From Blautia sp. (GTDB taxonomy: Bacteria; Bacillota; Clostridia; Lachnospirales; Lachnospiraceae): a stretch of 64,000 nucleotides of DNA. Positions within the stretch are counted from its first letter, which is position 1; every line of letters starts with the position of its first letter. The notes under the pieces are model-generated. The model ran no database searches, was not told the origin of the DNA, and saw only the letters and a program-made list of their open reading frames with translations. A program made the translations under genes and the position numbers. This document shows, piece by piece, positions 1 through 9,025 of this stretch. The stretch covers positions 30,629 through 94,628 of the forward strand of contig JAPFCU010000018.1 in assembly GCA_026169535.1 (NCBI GenBank), written 5' to 3'.

Positions 1-1
1 T

Positions 2-928
2 CCTCTTCTGGAGCAGATTGTTCAGGCAGGTGCAAAACTCCTTATCATCGCTGAGGATGTAGAAGGTGAAGCGCTTACAACTCTTATTGTAAACAAATTA
101 AGAGGAACTTTCCAGGTAGCTGCTGTAAAAGCTCCGGGATATGGTGACAGAAGAAAAGAAATGCTTCAGGATATCGCAATTCTTACAGGCGGCCAGGTGA
201 TTTCTGACGAACTTGGACTTGACCTGAAAGAAGCTACCATGGATCAGCTTGGACGTGCTAAATCTGTTAAGGTTGCAAAAGAAAATACAGTTATCGTTGA
301 CGGCTGCGGTGACAAACAGGCTATCGCAGACCGTGTCGCTCAGATCCGTAAACAGATCGGTGAGACAACATCTGAGTTCGATAAAGAAAAATTACAGGAA
401 AGACTTGCAAAAATGGCAGGCGGCGTAGCTGTTATCCGTGTAGGTGCAGCAACAGAGACAGAGATGAAAGAAGCAAAACTTCGTCTTGAGGATGCTCTTG
501 CAGCTACAAGAGCAGCTGTTGAAGAAGGTATCATTGCAGGCGGCGGATCTGCATATATCCATGCATCCAAGAAAGTTGCAGAACTTGCTGCAGGACTGGA
601 AGGCGACGAGAAGACCGGTGCAAACATCATCCTGAAAGCTCTGGAAGCTCCGTTATTCCACATTGCTGCAAATGCAGGACTGGAAGGCGCTGTGATCATC
701 AATAAGGTAAGAGAATCTGAGGTTGGAGTAGGATTTGACGCTCTTAATGAGGAGTATGTAAACATGGTAGAGTCCGGAATTCTGGATCCTGCAAAGGTTA
801 CAAGAAGCGCTCTTCAGAACGCTACAAGTGTTGCATCTACCTTACTGACAACAGAGTCTGTTGTAGCCAACATTAAGGAAGAAACTCCTGCAATGCCGGC
901 AGGAAATCCTGGAATGGGCATGATGTAA
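2..928 (+). CDS. groL: Chaperonin GroEL, 3' part (5' end outside window)
   Basis: This is the C-terminal 308 codons of the 60-kDa chaperonin, the ATP-driven cytosolic folding ring. The frame is open from base 2, so the gene starts before the window. It reads through typical apical-domain text ([33 protein letters not shown]) and then the equatorial segments [19 protein letters not shown] and the region ending in the usual Gly-Met tail (GNPGMGMM). About 230 N-terminal residues are missing. A strong hairpin terminator follows 15 bases after the stop, so it is probably the last gene of a groES-groEL operon (inferred). Confidence 0.97.
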   Translation, partial: PLLEQIVQAGAKLLIIAEDVEGEALTTLIVNKLRGTFQVAAVKAPGYGDRRKEMLQDIAILTGGQVISDELGLDLKEATMDQLGRAKSVKVAKENTVIVDGCGDKQAIADRVAQIRKQIGETTSEFDKEKLQERLAKMAGGVAVIRVGAATETEMKEAKLRLEDALAATRAAVEEGIIAGGGSAYIHASKKVAELAAGLEGDEKTGANIILKALEAPLFHIAANAGLEGAVIINKVRESEVGVGFDALNEEYVNMVESGILDPAKVTRSALQNATSVASTLLTTESVVANIKEETPAMPAGNPGMGMM

Positions 929-943
929 TTAATATTTTATAAA

Positions 944-978
944 AAAGGAATCGGCGTCATAGACGTTGATTCCTTTTT
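944..978 (+). terminator. Rho-independent terminator of groEL
   Basis: Inverted arms AAGGAATC..GCGTC and GACG..GATTCCTT enclose a short loop and run into a T-tract, directly downstream of the groEL stop. Confidence 0.85.
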
Positions 979-1037
979 ATGTTAGAATAATTTTATTATC
1001 AAAAAACATGAGGAAATCCTCGCAAGGAGTGTGAATT

Positions 1038-1541
1038 ATGAGTGAACTGTATTCGGAATTCCTGGTAAAAAAGGAATCCACATTTAAGGACGCCATGATC
1101 AAATACGGTTTGATCGCATTGACTGTTGTGGCTGCAGCAGCAGGACTTTTTATTAGTCCGTTTCTGTTTATTGTTGCAATAGGCCTTGGCGTAGCCTGCT
1201 ATTTTATCATTCCTAAAACAGATATGGAATATGAGTATCTGTTTGTGAATGGAGAATTGGATATTGATATGATTATGTCTAAGTCAAAAAGAAAAAGAGT
1301 AAAATCTCTGGATCTGACAGAGGCAGATTTGATCGCACCTCTTAATTCTCATCGTATGGATTATTATAACGGCAATCAGAAGATGAAAGTGCTGGACTAT
1401 TCTTCTGGAAATCAGGAACATAAAAGATTTGCTGTTATTATCCGTGACAGTGGGGCGTCCTGCAAGATTATCATTGAACCAGATGAAGCCATGGCGAATG
1501 CTATAAAAAATTCAGCGCCCAGCAAAGTTTTTTTGGATTGA
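1038..1541 (+). CDS. Small membrane protein of unknown function (DUF6106-like)
   Basis: This 167-residue protein has a charged N-terminus and then two closely spaced hydrophobic helices (about residues 22-55, separated by a short ISPF turn). A soluble, mixed-charge C-terminal domain of roughly 110 residues follows. It resembles the uncharacterised DUF6106 type found in Lachnospiraceae; that family name is from memory. The start is supported by AAGGAG eight bases upstream. Its stop codon overlaps the -35 box of the guaB promoter, so it sits tightly between groEL and guaB but is probably transcribed separately from both. No enzymatic motif is visible. Confidence 0.75.
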   Translation: MSELYSEFLVKKESTFKDAMIKYGLIALTVVAAAAGLFISPFLFIVAIGLGVACYFIIPKTDMEYEYLFVNGELDIDMIMSKSKRKRVKSLDLTEADLIAPLNSHRMDYYNGNQKMKVLDYSSGNQEHKRFAVIIRDSGASCKIIIEPDEAMANAIKNSAPSKVFLD

Positions 1542-1566
1542 CACCGTATTTTTTTTTTGCTACACT
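1538..1566 (+). promoter_or_regulatory. Sigma-70-type promoter for guaB
   Basis: TTGACA at 1538-1543 and TACACT at 1561-1566 are separated by 17 bases that are mostly T. This gives guaB an 80-base leader. Confidence 0.7.
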
Positions 1567-1615
1567 ATGAATCAAACTCAAAATAACATATAGATGTGAA
1601 GATACATACATCTAA

Positions 1616-3103
<1,488 letters not shown>

Positions 3104-3154
3104 TCGTATTTTTCCTCTTGAAAAATAAAAAAAAGTATTATATATTAATAATAA

Positions 3155-3229
3155 CGACTGCATGACTGGCGGAAAGCAGGATTTACCTGTGGGGAGTGCA
3201 GTAAGTGTTTAGCCGACCGCCTGGGCAGC
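3155..3229 (+). ncRNA. ZTP (pfl) riboswitch aptamer
   Basis: The conserved pfl/ZTP architecture is visible. P1 is formed by ACTGCA (3157-3162) and TGCAGT (3197-3202). The invariant TGACTGGCGGAAA stretch and a small hairpin with GGGGAG follow. The 3' CCGCC (3217-3221) can pair with GGCGG (3168-3172) as the pseudoknot. The same CCGCC is the 5' arm of the following terminator, so ligand-stabilised pseudoknotting should prevent termination. Known ligands of this class are ZTP/ZMP, which signal 10-formyl-tetrahydrofolate shortage. The genes downstream use and make exactly that intermediate. Confidence 0.93.
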
Positions 3230-3267
3230 CTGAAATACAGACTACCCAGGCGGTTTGTTTGTTTTTT
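3217..3267 (+). terminator. Regulated terminator (expression platform of the ZTP riboswitch)
   Basis: CCGCCTGGGCAG pairs with CTACCCAGGCGG (3242-3253), followed by TTTGTTTGTTTTTT. The 5' arm is shared with the aptamer pseudoknot. Confidence 0.9.
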
Positions 3268-3325
3268 AGGACCATAATGTTGATTACAAAAAGAGAATTT
3301 CTACCAAGAAAAAGGAGATCAGACG

Positions 3326-4039
3326 ATGGAAATGATATCACTGGAAAATGAACTGAAAAACAATTCTTATCCGGGAAGAGGAATTATCCTGGGCCGCACC
3401 GCTGACGGAACAAAGGCAGTGGCAGCTTACTTTATCATGGGAAGAAGTGAGAACAGCAGAAATCGTGTGTTTGTAACAGAAGGAGAGGGAATCCGCACAC
3501 AGGCGTTTGATCCTTCTAAGCTTACTGATCCAAGCCTGATCATTTATGCTCCGGTTCGTGTACTTGGAAATAAGACGATTGTTACAAATGGAGATCAGAC
3601 AGATACTATTTATGAAGGTATGGACAAACAGATGACTTTTGAACAGTCATTAAGATGTCGTGAATTTGAGCCGGATGGACCAAACTATACACCTCGTATA
3701 TCTGGCGTTATGCACATTGAAAATGGAAACTACAGTTATGCAATGTCTATTCTGAAAAGTAATAATGGTAACCCGGAGGCATGTCTCCGCTATACCTATG
3801 CTTATGAAAAAGCAATTGCAGGAGAAGGCCGTTTTATTCATACTTATAAATGTGATGGAAATCCGCTTCCAAGTTTTGAAGGAGAGCCTAAGCTGGTAAG
3901 CATTCCGGATGATATGAAGGAATTTACAGATCTTTTGTGGAACAGTCTTAATGAGGAAAATAAGGTTTCACTTTTTGTGCGCTACATTGATATTGAAACC
4001 GGAAAATATGAGACTGCTATTGTAAATAAAAACAAATAA
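3326..4039 (+). CDS. IMP cyclohydrolase (PurO-like family)
   Basis: This 237-residue protein of the IMP cyclohydrolase-like family (PurO fold) would close FAICAR to IMP, the last step of purine synthesis. Family features include the start SLENELKNNSYPGRGI, YFIMGRSENSRNRVF, and late SLFVRYIDIETGKYET. It sits 15 bases before a stand-alone AICAR formyltransferase, so the two together replace the bifunctional PurH of most bacteria. Expression is under the upstream ZTP riboswitch. An AAGGAG site precedes the start; a second in-frame Met three codons in is the alternative. Family assignment is confident; the assigned reaction rests on the family and the neighbour. Confidence 0.85.
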   Translation: MEMISLENELKNNSYPGRGIILGRTADGTKAVAAYFIMGRSENSRNRVFVTEGEGIRTQAFDPSKLTDPSLIIYAPVRVLGNKTIVTNGDQTDTIYEGMDKQMTFEQSLRCREFEPDGPNYTPRISGVMHIENGNYSYAMSILKSNNGNPEACLRYTYAYEKAIAGEGRFIHTYKCDGNPLPSFEGEPKLVSIPDDMKEFTDLLWNSLNEENKVSLFVRYIDIETGKYETAIVNKNK

Positions 4040-4053
4040 GGAGGATGCAGGTA

Positions 4054-5238
4054 ATGAATGAATTACAGTTAAAATACGGATGTAACCCAAACCAGAAACC
4101 ATCCAGAATCTTTATGAATGACGGAAGAGAGCTTCCGATCAAGGTACTTTCCGGAAGACCGGGATATATTAATTTCCTGGATGCGTTTAATGGCTGGCAG
4201 CTGGTAAGAGATCTGAAAAAAGCAACCGGACTTGCTGCGGCAACATCCTTTAAGCATGTTTCTCCTGCAGGCGCTTCTGTGGGACTTCCGCTTACAGAAA
4301 CCCTTGCTAAAATCTATTGGGTGGATGATATGAACTGGAAAGAGTTTTCTCCGATCGCCTGTGCGTATGCGAGAGCAAGAGGAGCCGACCGTATGTCTTC
4401 CTTTGGAGATTTTATTTCTCTTTCTGATGTATGCGATAAAGATACGGCTCTTCTTATTAAGAGAGAGGTTTCTGACGGTGTGATCGCTCCGGGATATACA
4501 GAAGAAGCTCTGGAAATCCTGAAAGCTAAGAAAAAAGGAAACTACAATGTTATTGAGATCGATCCTGATTTTGTACCGGCTCCGCTGGAACATAAAGAAG
4601 TATTTGGTGTGACATTTGAGCAGGGAAGACAGGAACTTGAGATCAATGATGAGCTGATCGCCAATATTGTAACAGATAATAAAGAGCTTTCTGAGGAAGC
4701 AAAACGTGATATGAAAATTTCTCTGATCGTTCTGAAATACACACAGTCCAATTCCGTATGCTTTGTTAAGGACGGACAGGCTATCGGCGTAGGCGCCGGA
4801 CAGCAGTCTCGTGTACATTGTACCAGACTGGCCGGACAGAAGGCTGACAACTGGTTCCTTCGTCAGAGTCCCCAGGTTCTGAACCTTCCGTTTAAAGAGG
4901 GAATCAGCCGTGCAGAGAGAGACAATGCTATTGATGTATATATCGGTGAGGAATATATGGATGTTCTTGCAGACGGCGCATGGGAACGTATCTTTACAGA
5001 AAAACCTGAGGTGTTTACAAGAGAGGCAAAACGTGCATGGCTGGATCAGCTTACAGATGTAACTCTTGGCTCAGATGCTTTCTTCCCATTCAGTGATAAT
5101 ATTGAAAGAGCACATAAAAGCGGTGTAAAATATATTGCACAGCCGGGTGGATCCGTAAGAGATGAGGATGTGATCGCAACCTGCAATAAGTATGGAATGG
5201 CAATGGCATTTACAGGCATCAGACTGTTCCATCATTAA
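4054..5238 (+). CDS. AICAR formyltransferase, monofunctional (PurH C-domain type)
   Basis: It transfers the formyl group of 10-formyl-THF to AICAR (ZMP), giving FAICAR. The 394 residues match only the transformylase half of PurH; the N-terminal MGS-like cyclohydrolase domain is absent. Typical segments are ELQLKYGCNPNQKPS, ATSFKHVSPAGASVG with the Lys-His pair, LKYTQSNSVCFVKDGQ, GAGQQSRVHCTRLAG, and SDAFFPFSDNIERAH near the C-terminus. ATG 4054 is chosen over ATG 4045 because AAGGAGG lies 9 bases upstream of the former and overlaps the latter. It is the second gene of the ZTP-riboswitch operon, after the PurO-type cyclohydrolase. Confidence 0.95.
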   Translation: MNELQLKYGCNPNQKPSRIFMNDGRELPIKVLSGRPGYINFLDAFNGWQLVRDLKKATGLAAATSFKHVSPAGASVGLPLTETLAKIYWVDDMNWKEFSPIACAYARARGADRMSSFGDFISLSDVCDKDTALLIKREVSDGVIAPGYTEEALEILKAKKKGNYNVIEIDPDFVPAPLEHKEVFGVTFEQGRQELEINDELIANIVTDNKELSEEAKRDMKISLIVLKYTQSNSVCFVKDGQAIGVGAGQQSRVHCTRLAGQKADNWFLRQSPQVLNLPFKEGISRAERDNAIDVYIGEEYMDVLADGAWERIFTEKPEVFTREAKRAWLDQLTDVTLGSDAFFPFSDNIERAHKSGVKYIAQPGGSVRDEDVIATCNKYGMAMAFTGIRLFHH

Positions 5239-5253
5239 TAATAAAAGTATTAC

Positions 5254-5282
5254 TTGAATACTGAGTTTATACAGGATATAAT
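5254..5282 (+). promoter_or_regulatory. Promoter of the Big_2 secreted protein
   Basis: TTGAAT (5254-5259) and TATAAT (5277-5282) have a 17-base spacer. The leader that follows holds a long-range inverted repeat (5304-5317 with 5362-5377, CTTTTTCTACA / TGTAGAAAAAG) ending just before the ribosome binding site. Confidence 0.6.
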
Positions 5283-5390
5283 TGAATTATATAATACAAA
5301 GCGCTTTTTCTACAACAGGAAAAATAAAAACGGAAGGGAGGAACGGGGAAGCAAGAGAATTCTGTCTGTAGAAAAAGAAAGGAGAGAAGT

Positions 5391-6509
5391 ATGAAATCAA
5401 GAAATATAATGACGAAAAAGATTCTGATACTGGCAGTCAGCTTATTTATGATCATGACTGTATTTCAATCACCTGTCCATGCAATGGCAGAAAACAGTAA
5501 TAAAGAATATACCAAAGGTACTTCTTTAGGATTGAGCCATCCCAGTCTGGTAATGGTAAAGGGCAATCAGAAACAGATTTATGCAAGAGTGACAGGTTCC
5601 AATGCAAAAGTAATATGGACGACCAGCAAACCATCAGTAGCGACTGTGGTTAATGGGAAGGTTACGGCAAAAGGTTATGGAAATGCAGTGATCACAGCTT
5701 CCGCTAATGGCATCAGACGTTACTGCAAAGTAAAAGTTCTGCCCTCAATCCGACTTCATGTAAATTCCACTACTTTAGTCCAGGGAAAAAGTTTTCGCCT
5801 GTGGGCAAGTGTAGACGGTCCATCAAAAAAAGTTACATGGAAAGTGGGAAATTCCAGAGTGGCTTCCGTAAGCAGTAAAGGGATCGTTAAGGCAAAGAAT
5901 CCAGGGAAAACTACGGTTTATGCAACGGCTAATGGAAAAACTGCCAGGTGTGTGATAACGGTAAAGCCTGCGCCGGGTTATAAAACTTTGTATAAAGAAT
6001 TTCTCAGCAGAGGAAAATTAACTGTTTCCAATTATAGTTTTCGTCCTGCATTTTTCTATATGATCAATATAGATCAAAAAGGGGTACCGGAACTGATTAT
6101 CACAGATAAATATACTTCTCCGACAGTTACCTATTATGTGTACACAGTTCGTGATGGCTCAGTTCGCTACATGGGTAAATGTGCATTGAAAGGGATGTCT
6201 CATCATCCGACTTTCCAATATTCTCAAAAATATAAAGGAATCTATGTGGGTGGATGGATCAATGGAGTAGGAGGTTCCTGGAGTGCCCTGTATGGAATTT
6301 CAGGAACAAAACTTGTACGTAAGCAGCACGGAGAAGAGTATCATCCGTATGGCCAAAGAGATACCTATTATATTGGGCATACAGATAGAGAGAGCAGAAG
6401 AGTTTCCAGAAGCGAATGTGCGGCATTTGTGAGGAGATATATGGGAAATCTGAAAAAATATACAATGATATCTAATACATCTTCAAACAGAAACCGTTAT
6501 CTGAAATAA
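5391..6509 (+). CDS. Secreted protein with two Big_2 (bacterial Ig-like) repeats
   Basis: A 372-residue exported protein. A lysine-rich N-terminus and a hydrophobic stretch ending in VHAMA-EN form a signal peptide (about residues 1-33). Two Big_2 domains follow (about 40-115 and 118-192). Each carries the hallmark order 'kvtW..s...vA.V...G.V.Ak..G...I.A' (IWTTSKPSVATVVNGKVTAK; VTWKVGNSRVASVSSKGIVK). The last 170 residues are a different, Tyr-rich domain with IDQKGVPELIITD, a calcium-site-like or propeller-like text also seen in other clostridial Big_2 proteins. No LPXTG or membrane anchor is present. A surface or extracellular adhesive role is likely; the substrate is unknown. Confidence 0.85.
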   Translation: MKSRNIMTKKILILAVSLFMIMTVFQSPVHAMAENSNKEYTKGTSLGLSHPSLVMVKGNQKQIYARVTGSNAKVIWTTSKPSVATVVNGKVTAKGYGNAVITASANGIRRYCKVKVLPSIRLHVNSTTLVQGKSFRLWASVDGPSKKVTWKVGNSRVASVSSKGIVKAKNPGKTTVYATANGKTARCVITVKPAPGYKTLYKEFLSRGKLTVSNYSFRPAFFYMINIDQKGVPELIITDKYTSPTVTYYVYTVRDGSVRYMGKCALKGMSHHPTFQYSQKYKGIYVGGWINGVGGSWSALYGISGTKLVRKQHGEEYHPYGQRDTYYIGHTDRESRRVSRSECAAFVRRYMGNLKKYTMISNTSSNRNRYLK

Positions 6510-6578
6510 AATGGAGACAGTAGTTATTGTCTGTGGTGTTATATAAAAAATGGGCAGTCGGGAAATGATGGTTCCAAA

Positions 6579-6618
6579 CAGGGGCATATTTGACTCGTAT
6601 GAGTCAAATATGCCCCTG
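6579..6618. repeat. Perfect 18-bp inverted repeat
   Basis: Arms 6579-6596 and 6601-6618 (CAGGGGCATATTTGACTC and its exact complement) are separated by GTAT. A weak T-run follows, so it could act as a terminator for the Big_2 gene. It may equally belong to the transposon remnant that begins 15 bases later. Confidence 0.8.
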
Positions 6619-6632
6619 AAACTTTTTCATAA

Positions 6633-6865
6633 AAAGAAGAATCCCACGCAAACATCCAGAGTGAGAAGGGGATTTTGAACTGCCAGATCCGTTCCATTCA
6701 GACAGAAGAACATTTTGGAGATATCAAAGAAAATGGCGGTTTTCGCCGTTTCAATTACCGGACAGCAGAAAAAGTATATAAAGAATTAATATAAATAAAT
6801 ACCATCGTTTTCTTCATGATGAGCTTAAGAAATTTTAGGGAAAAACCGAAGAAAAGGCTGCTTAG
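6633..6865 (+). pseudogene. Fragment of an IS1182-like (DDE) transposase, C-terminal end
   Basis: Only the last part of a transposase remains. The frame reads EESHANIQSEKGILN, then RSIQTEEHFGDIKENGGFRR, then FNYRTAEKVYKEL, which matches the C-terminal region of IS1182-type DDE transposases (arginine, acidic residue and FRRF pattern). After a stop at the TAA near 6791, the text continues in a neighbouring frame as NINKYHRFLHDELKKF. This indicates a small deletion or frameshift; further stops follow. There is no start codon and no catalytic core, so it is dead. Confidence 0.7.
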
Positions 6866-6930
6866 AAAAAGAGTATTTTCAAAAATGCAGTCAAGGGGTT
6901 TTTGTACCCTAAAATACATACAGAAACTAG

Positions 6931-6997
6931 AAAATAGGAATCTCCCGAAGAAGTTCAAGTATTAAAAATACTAATTTCTACGGGAGATTCCTATTTT
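6931..6997. repeat. 17-bp perfect inverted repeat flanking a smaller hairpin
   Basis: AAAATAGGAATCTCCCG (6931-6947) is repeated in inverse at 6981-6997, with AGTATT/AATACT inside. It lies between the transposase remnant and the convergent CAT-like gene, so it is either a terminator structure or a relic of the insertion. Confidence 0.7.
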
Positions 6998-7061
6998 AAG
7001 TTTTAGAGCTTAAAAATCGGTATTAACCGATAGCTCCTTTCTTTTTAGGGCAGTATCATTT

Positions 7062-7703
7062 TTAATTGTGTTTTGTTATGTTTTCAAATTGTTTTTCCAA
7101 CATTTGATAAAACCTGGAAATATGTAATCCATCTACCAGTGCATGATGGCATAATACTGAAAGGGGAAGCAGTGTCCGGCCGTTCTGTACAAAATACTTT
7201 CCCCATGTGATTCTTGGGTTGCTGTCTGCAGGAGAAGGAACCGGATTGATCAGAGAGGTATAAGAAATCCAAGGGACAGTAGAGATAAAAATCTTATCCA
7301 GGATATCTTCTTCCGATTCTTCAATGGAAGAGGTCTGTTTTGCATTTTCCTGCTCTTTTACAGCATAAGGAATATATTCTTCGAAAGAGCAGCAGCTGTC
7401 CAGCTGACAATAGCAATAGGTTCCGTTATCCAATGCCACGGTATGAGAGGTCTGGCAGTGATCATACTCTATGATCTGGTTATTTAAAATCCTCTGGCGA
7501 AATTCAGGAATCTGATTTGCTGCTGTAGAAACGCAATAGCACATGGTCAGAAAAAATGGAAGCCGTTGTTCTTTGATAAAGTGGATCAGTTCTGTAATAT
7601 CCACATTAACAGTAACACCTACATATGGGTAAGCCAGCCCGCTGAAGTATTCAAAATGTTTTTTCCTTGTATAAGATTTCATATCCAGGTATGTGTAATT
7701 CAT
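7062..7703 (-). CDS. Chloramphenicol O-acetyltransferase-like protein (CAT type A family)
   Basis: The 213 residues have the length and order of the trimeric CAT family. The protein starts YLDMKSYTRKKHFEYF. Mid-protein text IPEFRQRILNNQIIEYD resembles the substrate-binding part. The catalytic block near the C-terminus is PLSVLCHHALVDGLHISRF, with the HHxxxDG signature and the catalytic base His. The known reaction of the family is acetyl-CoA-dependent O-acetylation. Many chromosomal members do not confer chloramphenicol resistance, so resistance is not claimed. It is a single gene on the minus strand beside a transposon scar, which could mean it arrived by transfer. Confidence 0.82.
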   Translation of the reverse strand: MNYTYLDMKSYTRKKHFEYFSGLAYPYVGVTVNVDITELIHFIKEQRLPFFLTMCYCVSTAANQIPEFRQRILNNQIIEYDHCQTSHTVALDNGTYCYCQLDSCCSFEEYIPYAVKEQENAKQTSSIEESEEDILDKIFISTVPWISYTSLINPVPSPADSNPRITWGKYFVQNGRTLLPLSVLCHHALVDGLHISRFYQMLEKQFENITKHN

Positions 7704-7800
7704 TTTAATGACCTTCTTTTCCAGTATTTTATGAATAGTAAATGGGAACAGGGCGAATTTCTAAGAAAGCTGGCACAGAATGCCCTGTATTTTTGATGAA

Positions 7801-7829
7801 CAAAAAAACCAGAACAATAACTGCTCTGG
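7801..7829 (-). terminator. Terminator of tRNA-Gly
   Basis: Read on the minus strand, CCAGAGCAG-TTAT-TGTTCTGG is followed by seven T, directly after the tRNA. Confidence 0.75.
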
Positions 7830-7836
7830 TCTTAAG

Positions 7837-7909
7837 AGCGATAGACGGGGCTCGAACCCGCGGTCTCGACCTTGGCAAGGTCGCGCGTTACCAACTACGC
7901 CACTATCGC
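7837..7909 (-). tRNA. tRNA-Gly (anticodon GCC)
   Basis: The minus strand folds as a cloverleaf. The acceptor is GCGATAG/CTATCGC with T discriminator. The anticodon stem CGACC/GGTCG has the loop TTGCCAA, giving anticodon GCC. The T arm is CGGGTTCGAGCCCCG-like with the invariant GTTCGA. CCA is not encoded. Confidence 0.95.
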
Positions 7910-7955
7910 ATATTCTGTTTTGTTCTCTGAGGTGTTTCCCTCATCGACAAAACAT

Positions 7956-7984
7956 ATGATAGCATATAGAATTGTAGTTGTCAA
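7956..7984 (-). promoter_or_regulatory. Promoter of tRNA-Gly
   Basis: On the minus strand TTGACA (7979-7984) and TATCAT (7956-7961) are spaced by 17 bases, 47 bases upstream of the tRNA. Confidence 0.75.
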
Positions 7985-8045
7985 ATGTTTTTTTGAAATT
8001 TTTTAAAAAAATTTGTAAAATCTTTCAAATGAGAAAAATATATGT

Positions 8046-8819
8046 TTACGGATGATAATACCGCAGCACATGTTCCGGATATTTCTGATCTCCATAGTCC
8101 CAGGGACCGGCAGTGGCATACAGAGGATTATCTTCTGAACGTGGCGTATTTCCGCTTGCCATCTGTGCAAAAGCTTCCGAAGACGCTTCCGACCAGGTGG
8201 AGATCCCGTTTTTTTCCAGATAAGCAAAATAAGGGTCGGCACCGAAATTATAGCCCTGGAGGGCAAGACGGATTTTAGCCATATCTGTGGGACTGGCAAC
8301 GCCTGCTTTATCCATTGCATATTTCAGTTCCTGGATTCCACATTCAATGGAATAATCCACATCCTGGATTCCATTGGGAACCTGGGGATACTTTTTATTA
8401 TAGGATCCCTCTGAGGCCTGCAGAACATCCGGTCCCTGACCAGAGCTTTCCTGCATCATAAGTGCCAGGATCAGATCCGTATATTCAGCCATTCCGTATT
8501 GAGAAGCTGCATTTTCCACAGAACTGCGGTAAGCTTCACAAGCAGAATTAATGGAAAGCTGTTCCGGATGCTTTTGGCGGATAAAAAAGATTACAATAAA
8601 AATTCCGATAAGAAAAAAAGCACCTGATACAGCAAGGATAAGCTTCTGGCGCCGAACCTGCTTTTGCCGGAGACGCTTCCTGCGTATGGCCAGTTTCTCA
8701 TGTCTGGAAAGACCAGCTGGTTTTTGTGACAGAGTGGGAGAAACTGCTGTCTGCTCAGAAACCTGGACAGATGGTGTATTTGATTGTATTTTCGGTGTGT
8801 TTATCTTTTGTGTATTCAT
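8046..8819 (-). CDS. Membrane-anchored lysozyme-like peptidoglycan hydrolase
   Basis: A 257-residue type II membrane protein. The Ser/Thr/Gln-rich N-terminus is followed by a strongly basic stretch (RRKRLRQKQVRRQK), one transmembrane helix (about residues 60-80) and an extracytoplasmic lysozyme-like domain. That domain has ALMMQESSGQG, where the Glu is the probable catalytic acid, and then YSIECGIQELKYAM and LALQGYNFGADPYFAYL. These are typical of the lysozyme_like/CwlT muramidase domain of Gram-positives, which cuts the glycan strand. There is no NlpC/P60 second domain, unlike CwlT. It is a single gene with the adjacent 3D-domain gene divergent to it. Confidence 0.85.
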   Translation of the reverse strand: MNTQKINTPKIQSNTPSVQVSEQTAVSPTLSQKPAGLSRHEKLAIRRKRLRQKQVRRQKLILAVSGAFFLIGIFIVIFFIRQKHPEQLSINSACEAYRSSVENAASQYGMAEYTDLILALMMQESSGQGPDVLQASEGSYNKKYPQVPNGIQDVDYSIECGIQELKYAMDKAGVASPTDMAKIRLALQGYNFGADPYFAYLEKNGISTWSEASSEAFAQMASGNTPRSEDNPLYATAGPWDYGDQKYPEHVLRYYHP

Positions 8820-9025
8820 AAATACATTGTATAGGGAAAATATTTATTTGAAAAGAGCGGATTCCTAAAAAAGTATAAAACTTTTATAAAGGAGAAGGGC
8901 AATTTTTGAGCGGTAATGGAAATCTGAAAAAATAGTGAACTTTCTGCAGAAAATTGAAAAAGCATTTTTCATGTGTTATGATTTTAAGGAAATGTGACGA
9001 TCAGCATGAAAGAGGTGATTTCAAT

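Noticed and set aside
4069..4818. 249-codon minus-strand frame over the AICAR formyltransferase gene
   Set aside because: It is a shadow of a strongly supported gene, its composition is Cys/Ile/Ser-heavy, and it has no homology I can recognise.
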